Of a DNA stretch of 64,000 bases, positions 18,901-27,499 are shown piece by piece. Each line of letters opens with the position of its first letter. The stretch's first letter is position 1. The translations under genes were made by a program, and so were the position numbers. The notes beneath the pieces were generated by a model, which was given only the letters and a program-made list of their open reading frames with translations, made no database searches and had not been told where the DNA came from. The DNA is from Pseudomonas sp. WS 5079 (GTDB lineage Bacteria; Pseudomonadota; Gammaproteobacteria; Pseudomonadales; Pseudomonadaceae), in the NCBI RefSeq assembly GCF_012985465.1, contig NZ_JAAQWN010000006.1, positions 248,001 to 312,000 of the forward strand, read 5' to 3'.

Positions 18901-18969
18901 GAAGGTAAACGTCAGGACTTTATTGCGGTCGATGCGGCCACCGTTGGACAGGCGATTGATCTGGCTCAT
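15952..18969 (-). CDS. soxA: Sarcosine oxidase alpha subunit
   Basis: A 1005-residue subunit of full length. Its N-terminal ferredoxin-like domain (VLTFTFNGQSYKGFEGDTLA) is followed by an NAD-binding Rossmann domain (DVLIVGAGPAGLAAALAAAR at ~170) and a C-terminal aminomethyltransferase (GCV_T) domain from ~residue 600 that binds THF. Known role: accepts the methyl group of sarcosine, forming 5,10-methylene-THF and H2O2. The start overlaps the soxD stop by four bases (ATGA). Confidence 0.97.
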   Translation of the reverse strand: MSQINRLSNGGRIDRNKVLTFTFNGQSYKGFEGDTLAAALLANGVDIIGRSFKYSRPRGIFAAGAEEPNAVLQIGATEATQIPNVRATQQALYQGLVATSTNGWPSVNNDMMGILGKVGGKLMPPGFYYKTFMYPQSFWMTYEKYIRKAAGLGRSPTENDPDTYDYMNRHCDVLIVGAGPAGLAAALAAARSGARVIIADEQEEFGGSLLDSRESLDGKPAAEWVASVIAELKALPDVVLLPRATVNGYHDHNFLTIHERLTDHLGDRAPIGVVRQRIHRVRAKRVVLATGACERPLVYGNNDVPGNMLAGAVSTYVRRYGVAPGKKLLLSTNNDHAYRVALDWFDAGLSVVAVADARHNPRGALVEEARAKGIRILTGSAVIEARGSKHVTGARVAAIDVKAHKVTSPGEWLDCDLVASSGGYSPVVHLASHLGGKPTWREDILGFVPGQAPQKRVCVGGINGVYGLGDSLADGFEGGVRAASEAGLAPVEGTLPKALTRLEEPTLALFQVPHEKATARAPKQFVDLQNDVTAAAIELATREGFESVEHVKRYTALGFGTDQGKLGNVNGLAIAARSLNVTIPQMGTTMFRPNYTPVTFGAVAGRHCGHIFEPVRYTALQAWHVKNGAEFEDVGQWKRPWYFPRNGEDLHAAVKRECLAVRDSVGLLDASTLGKIDIQGPDAREFLNRIYSNAWTKLDVGKARYGLMCKEDGMVFDDGVTACLADNHFLMTTTTGGAARVLQWLEIYQQTEWPDLKVYFTSVTDHWATMTLSGPNSRKLLSEVTDIDLDKDGFPFMTWKEGLVGGVPARVFRISFTGELSYEVNVQADYAMGVLEQIVEAGKQYNLTPYGTETMHVLRAEKGFIIVGQDTDGSMTPDDLNMGWCVGRTKPFSWIGWRGMNREDCVREERKQLVGLKPIDPKVWLPEGAQLVFDPKQSIPMKMVGHVTSSYAHNSLGYSFAMAVVKGGLKRLGERVFSPQADGSVIEAEIVSSVFFDPKGDRQNI

Positions 18970-19268
18970 ACCTTCTCTCCAGAAGCCTTGGCGGTGAATT
19001 GCGGCTGGGTACCGATCTTGTAGGTTTCAAGAATTTCGTAGGTCAGGGTGTCGCGGGTGGCGTTGAAATACTGGCGGCAACCGGCGGCATGGATCCACAG
19101 CTCGTGGTGCAGGCCGCGCGGGTTATCGCGAAAGAACATGTAGTCACCCCACTCTTGATCGGTGCAGGCATTCGGGTCCAGCGGGCGCGGGATGTGCGCT
19201 TGGCCGGAGGCGTGGAATTCCTCTTCGGAGCGCAGTTCGCCACAGTGAGGACAGAAGATATGCAACAT
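18966..19268 (-). CDS. soxD: Sarcosine oxidase delta subunit
   Basis: A 100-residue zinc-binding subunit. The N-terminal CPHCGELRSEEEFH supplies Cys6, Cys9 and nearby His ligands, and FFRDNPRGLHHELWIHAAGC contains the later Cys. It is a structural part of the heterotetrameric sarcosine oxidase. Tightly packed: 15 bases after soxB and overlapping soxA. Confidence 0.96.
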   Translation of the reverse strand: MLHIFCPHCGELRSEEEFHASGQAHIPRPLDPNACTDQEWGDYMFFRDNPRGLHHELWIHAAGCRQYFNATRDTLTYEILETYKIGTQPQFTAKASGEKV

Positions 19269-19283
19269 AGGGAATTTCTCCTG

Positions 19284-20534
19284 TTAGTGGGCGACGGCCG
19301 CAGCGCCGTGTTCGTCGATCAGCGCACCGTTGTGGAAACGGTCGATGGAGAAAGGTGCCGCCAGCGGGTGCATCTCACCCTTGGCCAGGCTCGCGGCAAA
19401 TACGTTGCCTGAGCCGGGGGTGGCCTTGAAGCCACCGGTGCCCCAGCCGCAGTTGAAAAACATGTTCGGCACCGGGGTCTTGGAGATGATCGGGCACGCG
19501 TCCGGCGTGGTGTCGACGATGCCGCCCCACTGGCGGTTCATGCGCACCCGCGAGAGCACCGGGAACATCTCGACGATGGCCTGGATGGTGTGTTCGATCA
19601 CCGGGTACGAGCCGCGCTGGCCGTAGCCGTTGTAGCCGTCGATACCGGCGCCGATCACCAGGTCGCCCTTGTCGGACTGACTGATGTAGCCGTGCACGGC
19701 GTTGGACATGATCACGCTGTCGATAATCGGCTTGATCGGCTCCGACACCAGCGCTTGCAGCGGGTGGGATTCGATCGGCAGGCGGAACCCGGCCAGCGAA
19801 GCCATGTGCCCGGAGTTACCTGCGGTGACCACCCCAACGCGCTTGGCGCCGATAAAGCCCTTGTTGGTCTCCACGCCGATGCACACGCCGTTTTCCTTAC
19901 GAAAGCCGATTACTTCGGTCTGCTGGATCAAGTCCACGCCCAAGGCATCGGCAGCACGGGCAAAGCCCCACGCCACAGCATCGTGACGGGCCACGCCGCC
20001 ACGCCGTTGCACGGTGGCGCCGAGGACCGGGTAGCGGGTGTTTTTCGAGCAGTCGAGGTATGGGATCTCGTCCGCGACCTGCTTGGCATTGAGCAGCTCG
20101 CCGTCCACGCCGTTGAGGCGGTTGGCACTCACGCGGCGCTCGGAATCGCGAATGTCCTGCAGGGTGTGGCACAGGTTGTAGACGCCACGCTGGGAGAACA
20201 TCACGTTGTAGTTCAGGTCCTGGGACAGACCTTCCCAGAGCTTCATCGCGTGCTCATACAGGTGCGCCGACTCATCCCACAGGTAGTTGGAACGCACGAT
20301 GGTGGTGTTGCGCGCGGTGTTGCCGCCGCCCAGCCAGCCTTTCTCGACCACCGCCACGTTGGTGATGCCGTGCTCCTTGGCCAGGTAGTAAGCGGTCGCC
20401 AGGCCATGCCCGCCGCCGCCGACGATGACCACGTCGTAGACCTTTTTCGGGGTCGGCGTGCGCCACATCTTCTGCCAGTTTTCGTGGTGGCTGAGGGAGT
20501 GTTTGAAGAGGCCGAAGCCCGAGTAGCGTTGCAT
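19284..20534 (-). CDS. soxB: Sarcosine oxidase beta subunit
   Basis: A 416-residue flavoprotein subunit starting at MQRYSGFGLF; the frame is open further upstream (to 20696) but that extension is not soxB-like. The FAD Rossmann motif is VVIVGGGGHGLATAYYLAKE, followed by NTARNTTIVRSNYLW with the region for covalent FMN, and C-terminal FFNCGWGTGGFKATPGSG. It contains the site where sarcosine is oxidised. It lies 22 bases after glyA. Confidence 0.96.
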   Translation of the reverse strand: MQRYSGFGLFKHSLSHHENWQKMWRTPTPKKVYDVVIVGGGGHGLATAYYLAKEHGITNVAVVEKGWLGGGNTARNTTIVRSNYLWDESAHLYEHAMKLWEGLSQDLNYNVMFSQRGVYNLCHTLQDIRDSERRVSANRLNGVDGELLNAKQVADEIPYLDCSKNTRYPVLGATVQRRGGVARHDAVAWGFARAADALGVDLIQQTEVIGFRKENGVCIGVETNKGFIGAKRVGVVTAGNSGHMASLAGFRLPIESHPLQALVSEPIKPIIDSVIMSNAVHGYISQSDKGDLVIGAGIDGYNGYGQRGSYPVIEHTIQAIVEMFPVLSRVRMNRQWGGIVDTTPDACPIISKTPVPNMFFNCGWGTGGFKATPGSGNVFAASLAKGEMHPLAAPFSIDRFHNGALIDEHGAAAVAH

Positions 20535-20556
20535 AGGCATTACTCCAAAACCGCGC

Positions 20557-21810
20557 TCAGCGATAAACCGGGAAATCCGCGCACAGGGCAGACACGTGCT
20601 TGGCCACGTTGGCCTCGACGTCGGCATCGCCGAGGTTGTCGAGGATGTCGCAGATCCAGCCGGCCAGCTCCACACATTGCGCCACCTTGAAGCCACGGGT
20701 GGTCACCGCCGGGGTGCCGATGCGCAGGCCCGAGGTCACGAACGGCGACTGCGGGTCGTTGGGCACCGCGTTCTTGTTGACGGTGATGTGGGCGCGACCG
20801 AGGGCGGCATCTGCGTCCTTGCCGGTGAGGCCCTGGCGGATCAGGCTGACCAGGAACAGGTGGTTATCGGTGCCGCCGGAGACTACATCGTAGCCACGCT
20901 TGATAAAAACGCTGGCCATGGCCTGGGCGTTGTCGATCACCTGCTGTTGATAGGCTTTGAAGCCTGGCTCCATCGCCTCCTTGAAGCACACAGCCTTGCC
21001 CGCGATCACGTGCATCAGCGGGCCACCCTGTGCGCCGGGGAACACCGCGGAGTTGAGTTTTTTCTCAATCTCTTCGTTGGACTTGGCCAGGATCAGGCCA
21101 CCCCGCGGACCGCGCAGAGTTTTGTGGGTGGTGGTGGTGACCACATCGGCGTAGGGCAGCGGGTTCGGGTACAGGCCAGCCGCCACCAGGCCGGCGACGT
21201 GGGCCATGTCGACGAACAGCAGCGCGCCGACCTTGTCGGCAATCTGACGAAAGCGTGGGAAATCCAGGGTCTTGGAGTAGGCAGAGAAGCCGGCGACGAC
21301 CATCTTCGGTTTGTGTTCCACGGCCAGGCGCTCGACTTCGTCGTAGTCGATCAGGCCGGTGTCGGTGTTGATGCCGTACTGCACCGCGTTGTACAGCTTG
21401 CCCGAGGACGACACCTTGGCGCCGTGGGTCAGGTGGCCGCCGTGGGCCAGGCTCATGCCGAGGATGGTGTCACCGGCATTGATCAGCGCCAGGTACACCG
21501 CACTGTTGGCGGACGAACCGGAGTGCGGCTGCACGTTGGCGTAATCGGCGCCGAACAGTTGCTTGGCGCGCTCGATGGCCAGGGCCTCGACCTTATCCAC
21601 ATGCTCGCAGCCGCCGTAGTAGCGCTTGCCAGGGTAGCCTTCGGCGTATTTGTTGGTCAGGCCGCTGCCCTGGGCCTGCATCACGCGCTTGCTGGTGTAG
21701 TTCTCCGACGCGATCAGCTCGATATGATCTTCCTGGCGCTGCTCCTCGGCATTCATGGCCGCCAGCAGTGCGTCGTCATATCCCTGGATCTGGTCTTGTT
21801 TGCTGAACAT
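20557..21810 (-). CDS. glyA: Serine hydroxymethyltransferase
   Basis: A 417-residue PLP enzyme. The active-site lysine is in TTTTHKTLRGPRGG, the N-terminal block is IELIASENYTSKRVM, and AQGSGLTNKYAEGYPGKRYY is the family signature. It converts glycine plus 5,10-methylene-THF to serine. As first gene of the sarcosine operon it couples the glycine and methylene-THF products of SoxBDAG, feeding SdaB further along the window. The 140-base region upstream (21811-21950) must hold the operon promoter; I saw no glycine riboswitch there. Confidence 0.97.
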   Translation of the reverse strand: MFSKQDQIQGYDDALLAAMNAEEQRQEDHIELIASENYTSKRVMQAQGSGLTNKYAEGYPGKRYYGGCEHVDKVEALAIERAKQLFGADYANVQPHSGSSANSAVYLALINAGDTILGMSLAHGGHLTHGAKVSSSGKLYNAVQYGINTDTGLIDYDEVERLAVEHKPKMVVAGFSAYSKTLDFPRFRQIADKVGALLFVDMAHVAGLVAAGLYPNPLPYADVVTTTTHKTLRGPRGGLILAKSNEEIEKKLNSAVFPGAQGGPLMHVIAGKAVCFKEAMEPGFKAYQQQVIDNAQAMASVFIKRGYDVVSGGTDNHLFLVSLIRQGLTGKDADAALGRAHITVNKNAVPNDPQSPFVTSGLRIGTPAVTTRGFKVAQCVELAGWICDILDNLGDADVEANVAKHVSALCADFPVYR

Positions 21811-21950
21811 CGCGTCTCTCCCAGCCTTTCGTATTGTTGAGGCCCGTGCAGGGCCCTTTGATGCGATGGTAGGGCTGGCGCAGGCAGGTCAAATGCCTAC
21901 GCACGCCACGCAAAGGTGCGTTTACGACATGGCCAGAACAACACCGAACA

Positions 21951-22045
21951 AATGTGGGAGCGGGCTTGCTCGCGAATGCGATGTGTCAGGCAGCACATGC
22001 ATTGGCTGGCCCACCGCATTCGCGAGCAAGCCCGCTCCCACAGGG
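21951..22045. repeat. REPIN
   Basis: AATGTGGGAGCGGGCTTGCT and its inverted partner AGCAAGCCCGCTCCCACA flank a 55-base centre. It lies between the traX-like 3' end and the glyA promoter region. Confidence 0.92.
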
Positions 22046-22046
22046 A

Positions 22047-22775
22047 CTATGTGATGACCTTTCGAAGGAGTAGCAGCAGTAAGAAATGCGCGGGATAAAG
22101 TGCATACGCCCAGCGCCGCATAGCCGGCGGTGAGACATGTGTGACCTGTCGCAATAAGACCAGCCCGGCGAGCGGCGCAATCAGGCATGCGGCCAACCCG
22201 AGCATCGCGACGAGATTGCCGCTATTGAGTAAGACCTGCCATTGATTGGCAGCTACACACACCAACCCCGGCAACACGCTGAAATACCAGGGGCGACTGA
22301 ACACCAGCAACATCGCCAGCGGCAGTAATACACCAAAAAAGCCGAACATCAGTTGCGCCGAGAACGTACCGGCGATCAACAGCGCGATCAGCGCCAATCC
22401 GCGGTCAAAATTCGTCTTCTGCTGCCATCCCCTGGCAACCAGTAGCCCCAGCGCCAGGGTCGGCAGCACGTTCAATGTATCGGCATCGTCGATAAACATC
22501 CGATACGGCACCTCGCTGATCACGCTGAACAGCAGCAACCAGCCCAGGTAACGCCATTGCCCGCTGACCGGCGCATCCCGGACCCGCTGCAAATTGGCCG
22601 CAATCGCCAGGCAAAACCACGGGAACGCCAGGCGCCCCGGCACGTACAGGCCATCGAGGCTTAAACCGACATAACGCAGGTGGTCGAGCACCATGCTCAA
22701 TAGCGCCAGCCATTTGAGCAGGTCCAGAGCGCCATCGCGCCCGCGCTGCAAAGGAATCGTTTCAGTACCGTGCAT
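22047..22775 (-). CDS. TraX-family membrane protein
   Basis: The product is 242 residues from ATG 22775. The frame is open far upstream through the ltaE gene, but that part is antisense shadow. It has a TraX-like start DLLKWLALLSMVLDHLRYVG followed by seven or eight hydrophobic segments, ending LYPAHFLLLLLLRKVIT. TraX of F plasmids acetylates pilin; chromosomal relatives are common and of unknown function. No conjugation genes are nearby, so it is not evidence of a mobile element. Divergently transcribed from ltaE. Confidence 0.75.
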   Translation of the reverse strand: MHGTETIPLQRGRDGALDLLKWLALLSMVLDHLRYVGLSLDGLYVPGRLAFPWFCLAIAANLQRVRDAPVSGQWRYLGWLLLFSVISEVPYRMFIDDADTLNVLPTLALGLLVARGWQQKTNFDRGLALIALLIAGTFSAQLMFGFFGVLLPLAMLLVFSRPWYFSVLPGLVCVAANQWQVLLNSGNLVAMLGLAACLIAPLAGLVLLRQVTHVSPPAMRRWAYALYPAHFLLLLLLRKVIT

Positions 22776-22865
22776 AATTCCCCAGAGACTTTGCATTAAC
22801 AGTGCGTGCGCCCGCCGGATATTCTTGGTTAAAGTGCGCACCAACATCGACCACAGGAACGGGCC

Positions 22866-23906
22866 ATGACCGACAAGAGCCAACAATTTGCCAGCGACAA
22901 CTATTCCGGGATCTGCCCGGAAGCCTGGGCCGCCATGGAGCTCGCCAACCAGGGCCACCAACGCGCCTATGGCGACGATGAATGGACCCATCGTGCTGCC
23001 GACGGTTTCCGCAAACTGTTCGAAACCGACTGTGAAGTGTTCTTCGCCTTCAACGGAACAGCGGCCAACTCCCTGGCCCTGTCTTCCTTGTGCCAGAGCT
23101 ACCATAGCGTGATTTGCTCGGAAACCGCCCACGTCGAGACCGACGAATGTGGCGCACCGGAGTTTTTCTCCAACGGCTCCAAGCTGCTCACCGCGCGTAC
23201 CGAAAACGGCAAGCTGACCCCCGAATCCATCCGCGAGATCGCCCTCAAGCGCCAGGACATCCACTACCCCAAGCCACGCGTCGTGACCCTGACCCAGGCC
23301 ACCGAAGTGGGCAGCGTGTACACCCCGCAAGAAATCCGCGCCATCAGCGTCACCTGCAAGGAACTGGGGCTGAACCTGCACATGGACGGTGCGCGTTTCT
23401 CCAACGCCTGCGCGTTCCTCGGCTGCTCACCTGCCGACCTGACCTGGAAAGCCGGTGTGGATGTGCTGTGCTTTGGCGGCACCAAGAACGGCATGGCGGT
23501 GGGTGAAGCGATCCTGTTCTTCAACCACAAGCTGGCGGAAGACTTCGACTACCGCTGCAAACAGGCCGGCCAGTTGGCGTCGAAAATGCGCTTTTTGTCA
23601 GCCCCGTGGGTCGGCCTGCTGGAAAACGACGCCTGGCTCAAACATGCACGCCACGCCAACCACTGCGCCCAGTTGCTCAGCAGCCTGGTGGCGGATATTC
23701 CCGGCGTGGAATTGATGTTCCCGGTGCAGGCCAACGGCGTGTTCCTGCAACTCTCGGAGCCGGCCATCGCCGCGCTGACGGCCAAGGGCTGGCGCTTCTA
23801 CACCTTCATCGGCAAGGGCGGCGCGCGCTTCATGTGTGCGTGGGATACCGAGGAAGAGCGGGTACGAGAACTGGCGGCGGATATTCGTGAGGTGATGGGC
23901 GCCTGA
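22866..23906 (+). CDS. ltaE: Low-specificity L-threonine aldolase
   Basis: A 346-residue PLP enzyme of the aldolase/beta-eliminating lyase group. The PLP lysine is Lys207 in CFGGTKNGMAVGEA; MDGARFSNACAFLG carries the PLP-contact Asp. It cleaves threonine or allo-threonine to glycine and acetaldehyde. AGGAAC precedes the ATG. Its position next to the glyA-sox operon fits glycine metabolism, and the same neighbour relationship is known in P. aeruginosa. Confidence 0.93.
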   Translation: MTDKSQQFASDNYSGICPEAWAAMELANQGHQRAYGDDEWTHRAADGFRKLFETDCEVFFAFNGTAANSLALSSLCQSYHSVICSETAHVETDECGAPEFFSNGSKLLTARTENGKLTPESIREIALKRQDIHYPKPRVVTLTQATEVGSVYTPQEIRAISVTCKELGLNLHMDGARFSNACAFLGCSPADLTWKAGVDVLCFGGTKNGMAVGEAILFFNHKLAEDFDYRCKQAGQLASKMRFLSAPWVGLLENDAWLKHARHANHCAQLLSSLVADIPGVELMFPVQANGVFLQLSEPAIAALTAKGWRFYTFIGKGGARFMCAWDTEEERVRELAADIREVMGA

Positions 23907-23913
23907 TCTCCCC

Positions 23914-23974
23914 CCGAAGGAGCCGGCGTGCCGGCGATGGCGACCCTGAGGGCGCCATCGCCGGCACGTTGTTG
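23914..23974. repeat. REPIN (short, diverged)
   Basis: GGAGCCGGCGTGCCGGCGAT faces GCCATCGCCGGCACG in inverted orientation; the second arm is truncated. It lies between the convergent 3' ends of ltaE and the amine-oxidase pseudogene. Confidence 0.75.
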
Positions 23975-23975
23975 C

Positions 23976-25790
23976 CTACAACTGGAGAGGTTGTAATGCG
24001 TCCCACTGATCAATCGGCCCGGGATTGTGTTCGATCGTCCCACCGCCAAACTTGACCGCCAACTTGTTCACCGCATTCAACGCCGTCGTCACCCCGCCCT
24101 CGGCCCAGCCCCCGGTCCAGGAAATATCATCTCCAGACAGAATGAAACCGTCCGGCGCGCCCTCCTTTACACCACTCATGAACTGGGAAAACAGCAGTCT
24201 TTGATACTCATACTGCCCCGGCAGGTTCATCTTGAAGGCACACAGGTAGAACGGCTCATTTTCCCAGTTGATCTCGATAAAAGGATCAACCATGCCGAAC
24301 TCGGCCGCCAGGTTTAGTTGCGTGTCGGCATACACCGTATCGAGTAAGGTCGTACACAAATCGACATGAGACGGCAACGGCGCGCTGCGGTCGCCAAGGA
24401 ACTTCAGGCTGTCATCGTTCCAGGTATATGAGAGAAACATGCCGCTGCCCTTGTTCACCCCGTTGCTTGGGGCATAGTCCAGCAGATAGGTGCCACGGGT
24501 AAGGCGGTCCGACAAGGTCACACTCATCTTGTAGCGACCGTTCTCGACATCATTCCAAAACGGCCGTCGAGTGTTGGCGAAGATCTTTGCCGATTGCATG
24601 TAATGGGTATACATCACCGCTTCCCAGGTAGCCTGGGGCAGTAAGTTGTTCATCGGCGTAAAGCGCTCTTTGCCATCCATATAGCGGAACTTGTCGAGCA
24701 CTCGCACGTGAGGCGTATAAATCACACTTTTAAAGTTACGCAGGGTGTCTCCACCCTATTTGTTGTCATGCAGGTACACATCGAACGTGCCATCGGCCAG
24801 GCGGTGGATCTGCCGGACTTCCTGGTTGAGAGGGTCAGCAATCTCCCGCCGCGTCAAACTCTCCACCGTCGTGCCTGCCGGCCAATGGACCTGGGTGTCG
24901 CCGAACGAAGCCGGCGTGCGGCTCCATAGGCGCAGGGGCAGCTCGCTGGAACCGTCATACATCAACGTGTGGTTGGTATCCAGGCCGGTGTACAACACCC
25001 GCAACACTTCCAGGAAACAGTTCGGATAGTCGGTGTTCCAGCCGCCAGTGCCGAAGCCTATCTGGCCAAACAGGTCAATGTCTTCGCGGCTCCACTTGGC
25101 TTGCTCGACCATGGCGGCATAGAAACTCAGGTCATCCCAGCCCGCCCTGAGGATCGTATTCCAGATCGCTTTGATTTCACCTTGGTCCACTGCCGTTTCC
25201 TGCATCGCGTTTTCCATGTCGGTGAACCGGATCGGGTCTTGTTCAAGGAATTCGCCGAAGAACATATCTTCGATTCGCCTGTATTTTTGCGGCAGGTCAT
25301 TGCGTTCGTAGTAGGTCTGCTCGTTCTCGTAATCGACGAGGGTACTGGGGGCGGCGGGCGAGCCGGGGTTAGGGAAATCCGCCGAGTTGGCGCTCATCCC
25401 GACCTTGGCAAAGTAGTGCATCAACGCCTTGCCGGACTTGGGGAAGCGCATCGCCCCCAGTTCACAGATCACCCGGCCTTGTGGGTCGTTGCGATCACCC
25501 AGCACATGGGAATAGAGCCGCCCGCCAATGCGCCCCGAAGCTTCCACCACTATCGGATGCAGGCCCATGCGCATCGCCTCGTAGGCTGCCACCAGCCCGG
25601 ACACGCCGGCACCGACGATCAACACCTGCTCGCCAAGATGCTGCGCGGCAACTTGGGCCAGGGGCTTTTTAAGGATCGCGGCCTGCCATAAATAGCGGGC
25701 GTAATGAAACGGAAAGTCAGGAATCAGCGCCGTGACATTTTTGTTCAAAAGCCGCTGAGCACCTTGGGAGCGGGAGGGAATCGCAGACAT
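23976..25790 (-). pseudogene. Flavin amine oxidase / amino-acid 2-monooxygenase (lysine/tryptophan 2-monooxygenase family) with in-frame amber codon
   Basis: Reading from ATG 25790 (AAGGA eight bases upstream), the protein runs 344 residues to a TAG at 24758-24756 and continues in the same frame for 260 more codons to 23976. The N-terminal part has the FAD motif VLIVGAGVSGLVAAYEAM and GRIGGRLYSH; GFGTGGWNTDYPN follows. The part after the stop has YMQSAKIFANTRRPFWND, LSDRLTRGTYLLDY and GDDISWTGGWAEGG, all typical of DavB/IaaM-type amino-acid 2-monooxygenases. These oxidatively decarboxylate an amino acid to an amide. The stop lies in HDNK-stop-GGDTLRNF and is one C-to-T change from CAG. A downstream GTG (24725) has no clear ribosome site. 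It is divergent from a transporter-amidase pair. Confidence 0.85.
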
Positions 25791-26053
25791 GATGGCGTCC
25801 TTGCAGGTTGGGTAAATGTCCACCCTCTACTACAAGGCTAAAGGCGAATGCGACGAGACTAAGAGCCAGCCTAGTAGACCGTCCTCGCCACAATTAGATC
25901 GCTTTGCAATAAGAAAGAACGGCTCCATCGCCCCCCACGCGCAAAAGCCATTACTTAAGGAAAGTCTGAAGTGATTATTTATAGATCAGGATTTAATCGG
26001 GCCATCAGTTGCCCGATGCTGCGGCACTCACTATAAAAACAAGCCGTGAATCT

Positions 26054-27499
26054 ATGAACGCCCTATCTGACAAGACGGTTCCCTGCGTCGCCCCTCGCCC
26101 AAAAATCGAGACCCGTTCCATTGACTATGTGCCGCGCAACGAACGGCACGGCAAAGTCTGGCATCAGGGACCCTTCTGGTTCACCGGCAACTTCGTCCTC
26201 ACCACCATGGTCACCGGGTTCACCGGCGCCGCACTGGGCTTGAGCCTGGTCTACGCGATCCTGGCGATTGTCATCGGCGTGGGCCTGGGCACCTTTGCCA
26301 TGGCCTTCCACGCCAACCAGGGCCCGCGCATGGGCTTGCCGCAGATGATCCAGTCACGGGCCCAGTTCGGGCTGCGCGGCGCTATCGTACCGTTTGTCGC
26401 GGTGATCTTTGTGTACATCGGCTTCAATGTGTTCAACGTGATTCTCGCCACCGACGCCATCAACACGGTGCTGCCGGGCAGCCGGGCGCCGTGGTATGCG
26501 TTGATGATCATCCTCGCGGTGATGATTGCCGTGATCGGCCATGACCTGCTGCACACTGTGCAACGCTGGCTGACCTACGTGATGATCAGCGTATTCGCAG
26601 TGCTGACCGTTGCCGCCCTGATGAGCCTGTCGGCCGATGCCGCAGTGGCCGAGGCGCATTTCTCCTGGTCGGCGTTCCTGATCCAGCTCAGCGCCGCTGC
26701 CGGTTATCAGATCAGCTACGCCGTGTATGTATCGGACTACTCGCGCTACCTGCCCCATCAAACCCCGTCGCGCCGGGTGATTTTCTGGACCTACCTGGGG
26801 GCTGCCGGCTCGGCGCTGTGGCTGATGTCTCTGGGCGCGTTCCTGGCCTCGGCCCTGCCCTCGCCCGATGCCATCGCCAGCGTGCGCACGGTGGGCAACC
26901 AGGTGATTCCTGGCTTCGGCACCTTGACCGTGCTAATCGCGGTGCCGGCGCTGATTGGCATCATGGCGGTCAATTGCTATGGCGCGATGCTGACCGGCAT
27001 CAGTGCCATCGACGGTTTCGTGAAAATCCAGCCGCGCCTCAAGAGCCGGGTCATCGGCATCGGCCTGGTGGCAGTGATCATTTTCCTGATCGCCTTGAGC
27101 ATTCCCGATAGCTATCTGGCCAGCTTCAACACGTTCGTGCTGCTGATGTTGTACTTCCTGGTGCCATGGACTGCCGTCAACCTCGCCGACTTCTACCTGG
27201 TGCGCAAAGGCCAATACGCCATCAGCGATATCTTCAACCCCGCCGGCATCTATGGCCTATGGGGCAAGGCGGGCTTGGTCGCGTACTGCCTGGGCCTGGT
27301 GTCGATGATCCCGTTCATGTCGTTGAGTTTCTATGAAGGGCCGGCCGCCGTGGCGCTGGGCGGGGCCGATATCGCCTTCGTGATCGGCCTGGGCGTTTCC
27401 GCGCTTATCTATTGCCTGATGAGCCGCAACCTTGACCGCGATGCCGAACACCGTGCCATTGCCGCCAGCGAGGCCATGTTGGAAGGTGGTAAGCCATGA
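26054..27499 (+). CDS. NCS1-family permease
   Basis: A 481-residue inner-membrane transporter with about 12 hydrophobic helices. The N-terminal FWFTGNFVLTTMVTGFTGAA, RAQFGLRGA and the mid-protein YQISYAVYVSDYSRYLP match the nucleobase:cation symporter-1 (cytosine/purine/allantoin/hydantoin) family. The ATG at 26054 is chosen over a TTG at 26009. The substrate is unknown; the downstream overlapping amidase and the divergent 2-monooxygenase suggest an amino-acid or amide. The 263-base upstream region is AT-rich and includes a 7-bp stem hairpin, ATCGGGC / GCCCGAT (25996-26017), that could be an operator. Confidence 0.85.
   Translation: MNALSDKTVPCVAPRPKIETRSIDYVPRNERHGKVWHQGPFWFTGNFVLTTMVTGFTGAALGLSLVYAILAIVIGVGLGTFAMAFHANQGPRMGLPQMIQSRAQFGLRGAIVPFVAVIFVYIGFNVFNVILATDAINTVLPGSRAPWYALMIILAVMIAVIGHDLLHTVQRWLTYVMISVFAVLTVAALMSLSADAAVAEAHFSWSAFLIQLSAAAGYQISYAVYVSDYSRYLPHQTPSRRVIFWTYLGAAGSALWLMSLGAFLASALPSPDAIASVRTVGNQVIPGFGTLTVLIAVPALIGIMAVNCYGAMLTGISAIDGFVKIQPRLKSRVIGIGLVAVIIFLIALSIPDSYLASFNTFVLLMLYFLVPWTAVNLADFYLVRKGQYAISDIFNPAGIYGLWGKAGLVAYCLGLVSMIPFMSLSFYEGPAAVALGGADIAFVIGLGVSALIYCLMSRNLDRDAEHRAIAASEAMLEGGKP

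Noticed and set aside
15841..19023. A 1060-codon plus-strand open frame opposite soxA
   Set aside because: soxA has full domain structure and operon context; the opposite frame has no recognisable domain and reflects GC-rich codon use that avoids stops on the antisense strand.
21811..21950. Glycine riboswitch upstream of glyA
   Set aside because: No tandem aptamer-like conserved core is recognisable in this short region; only a small GGCCC-GTGCA-GGGCC dyad is seen.
22047..22775. TraX-like gene as evidence of a conjugative element
   Set aside because: No tra, relaxase, integrase or att-like repeats nearby; chromosomal TraX relatives are common.
24700..24780. A frameshift in the flavin amine oxidase
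   Set aside because: The two halves are in the same frame separated by one TAG and ten codons, so it is a nonsense codon, not a frameshift. Pyrrolysine or selenocysteine decoding was also considered; there is no supporting element and the family has Gln-compatible sequence here.
26009..26053. Upstream TTG start for the NCS1 transporter
   Set aside because: It adds 15 residues without family similarity and overlaps the ATCGGGC/GCCCGAT hairpin; ATG 26054 is a better start.
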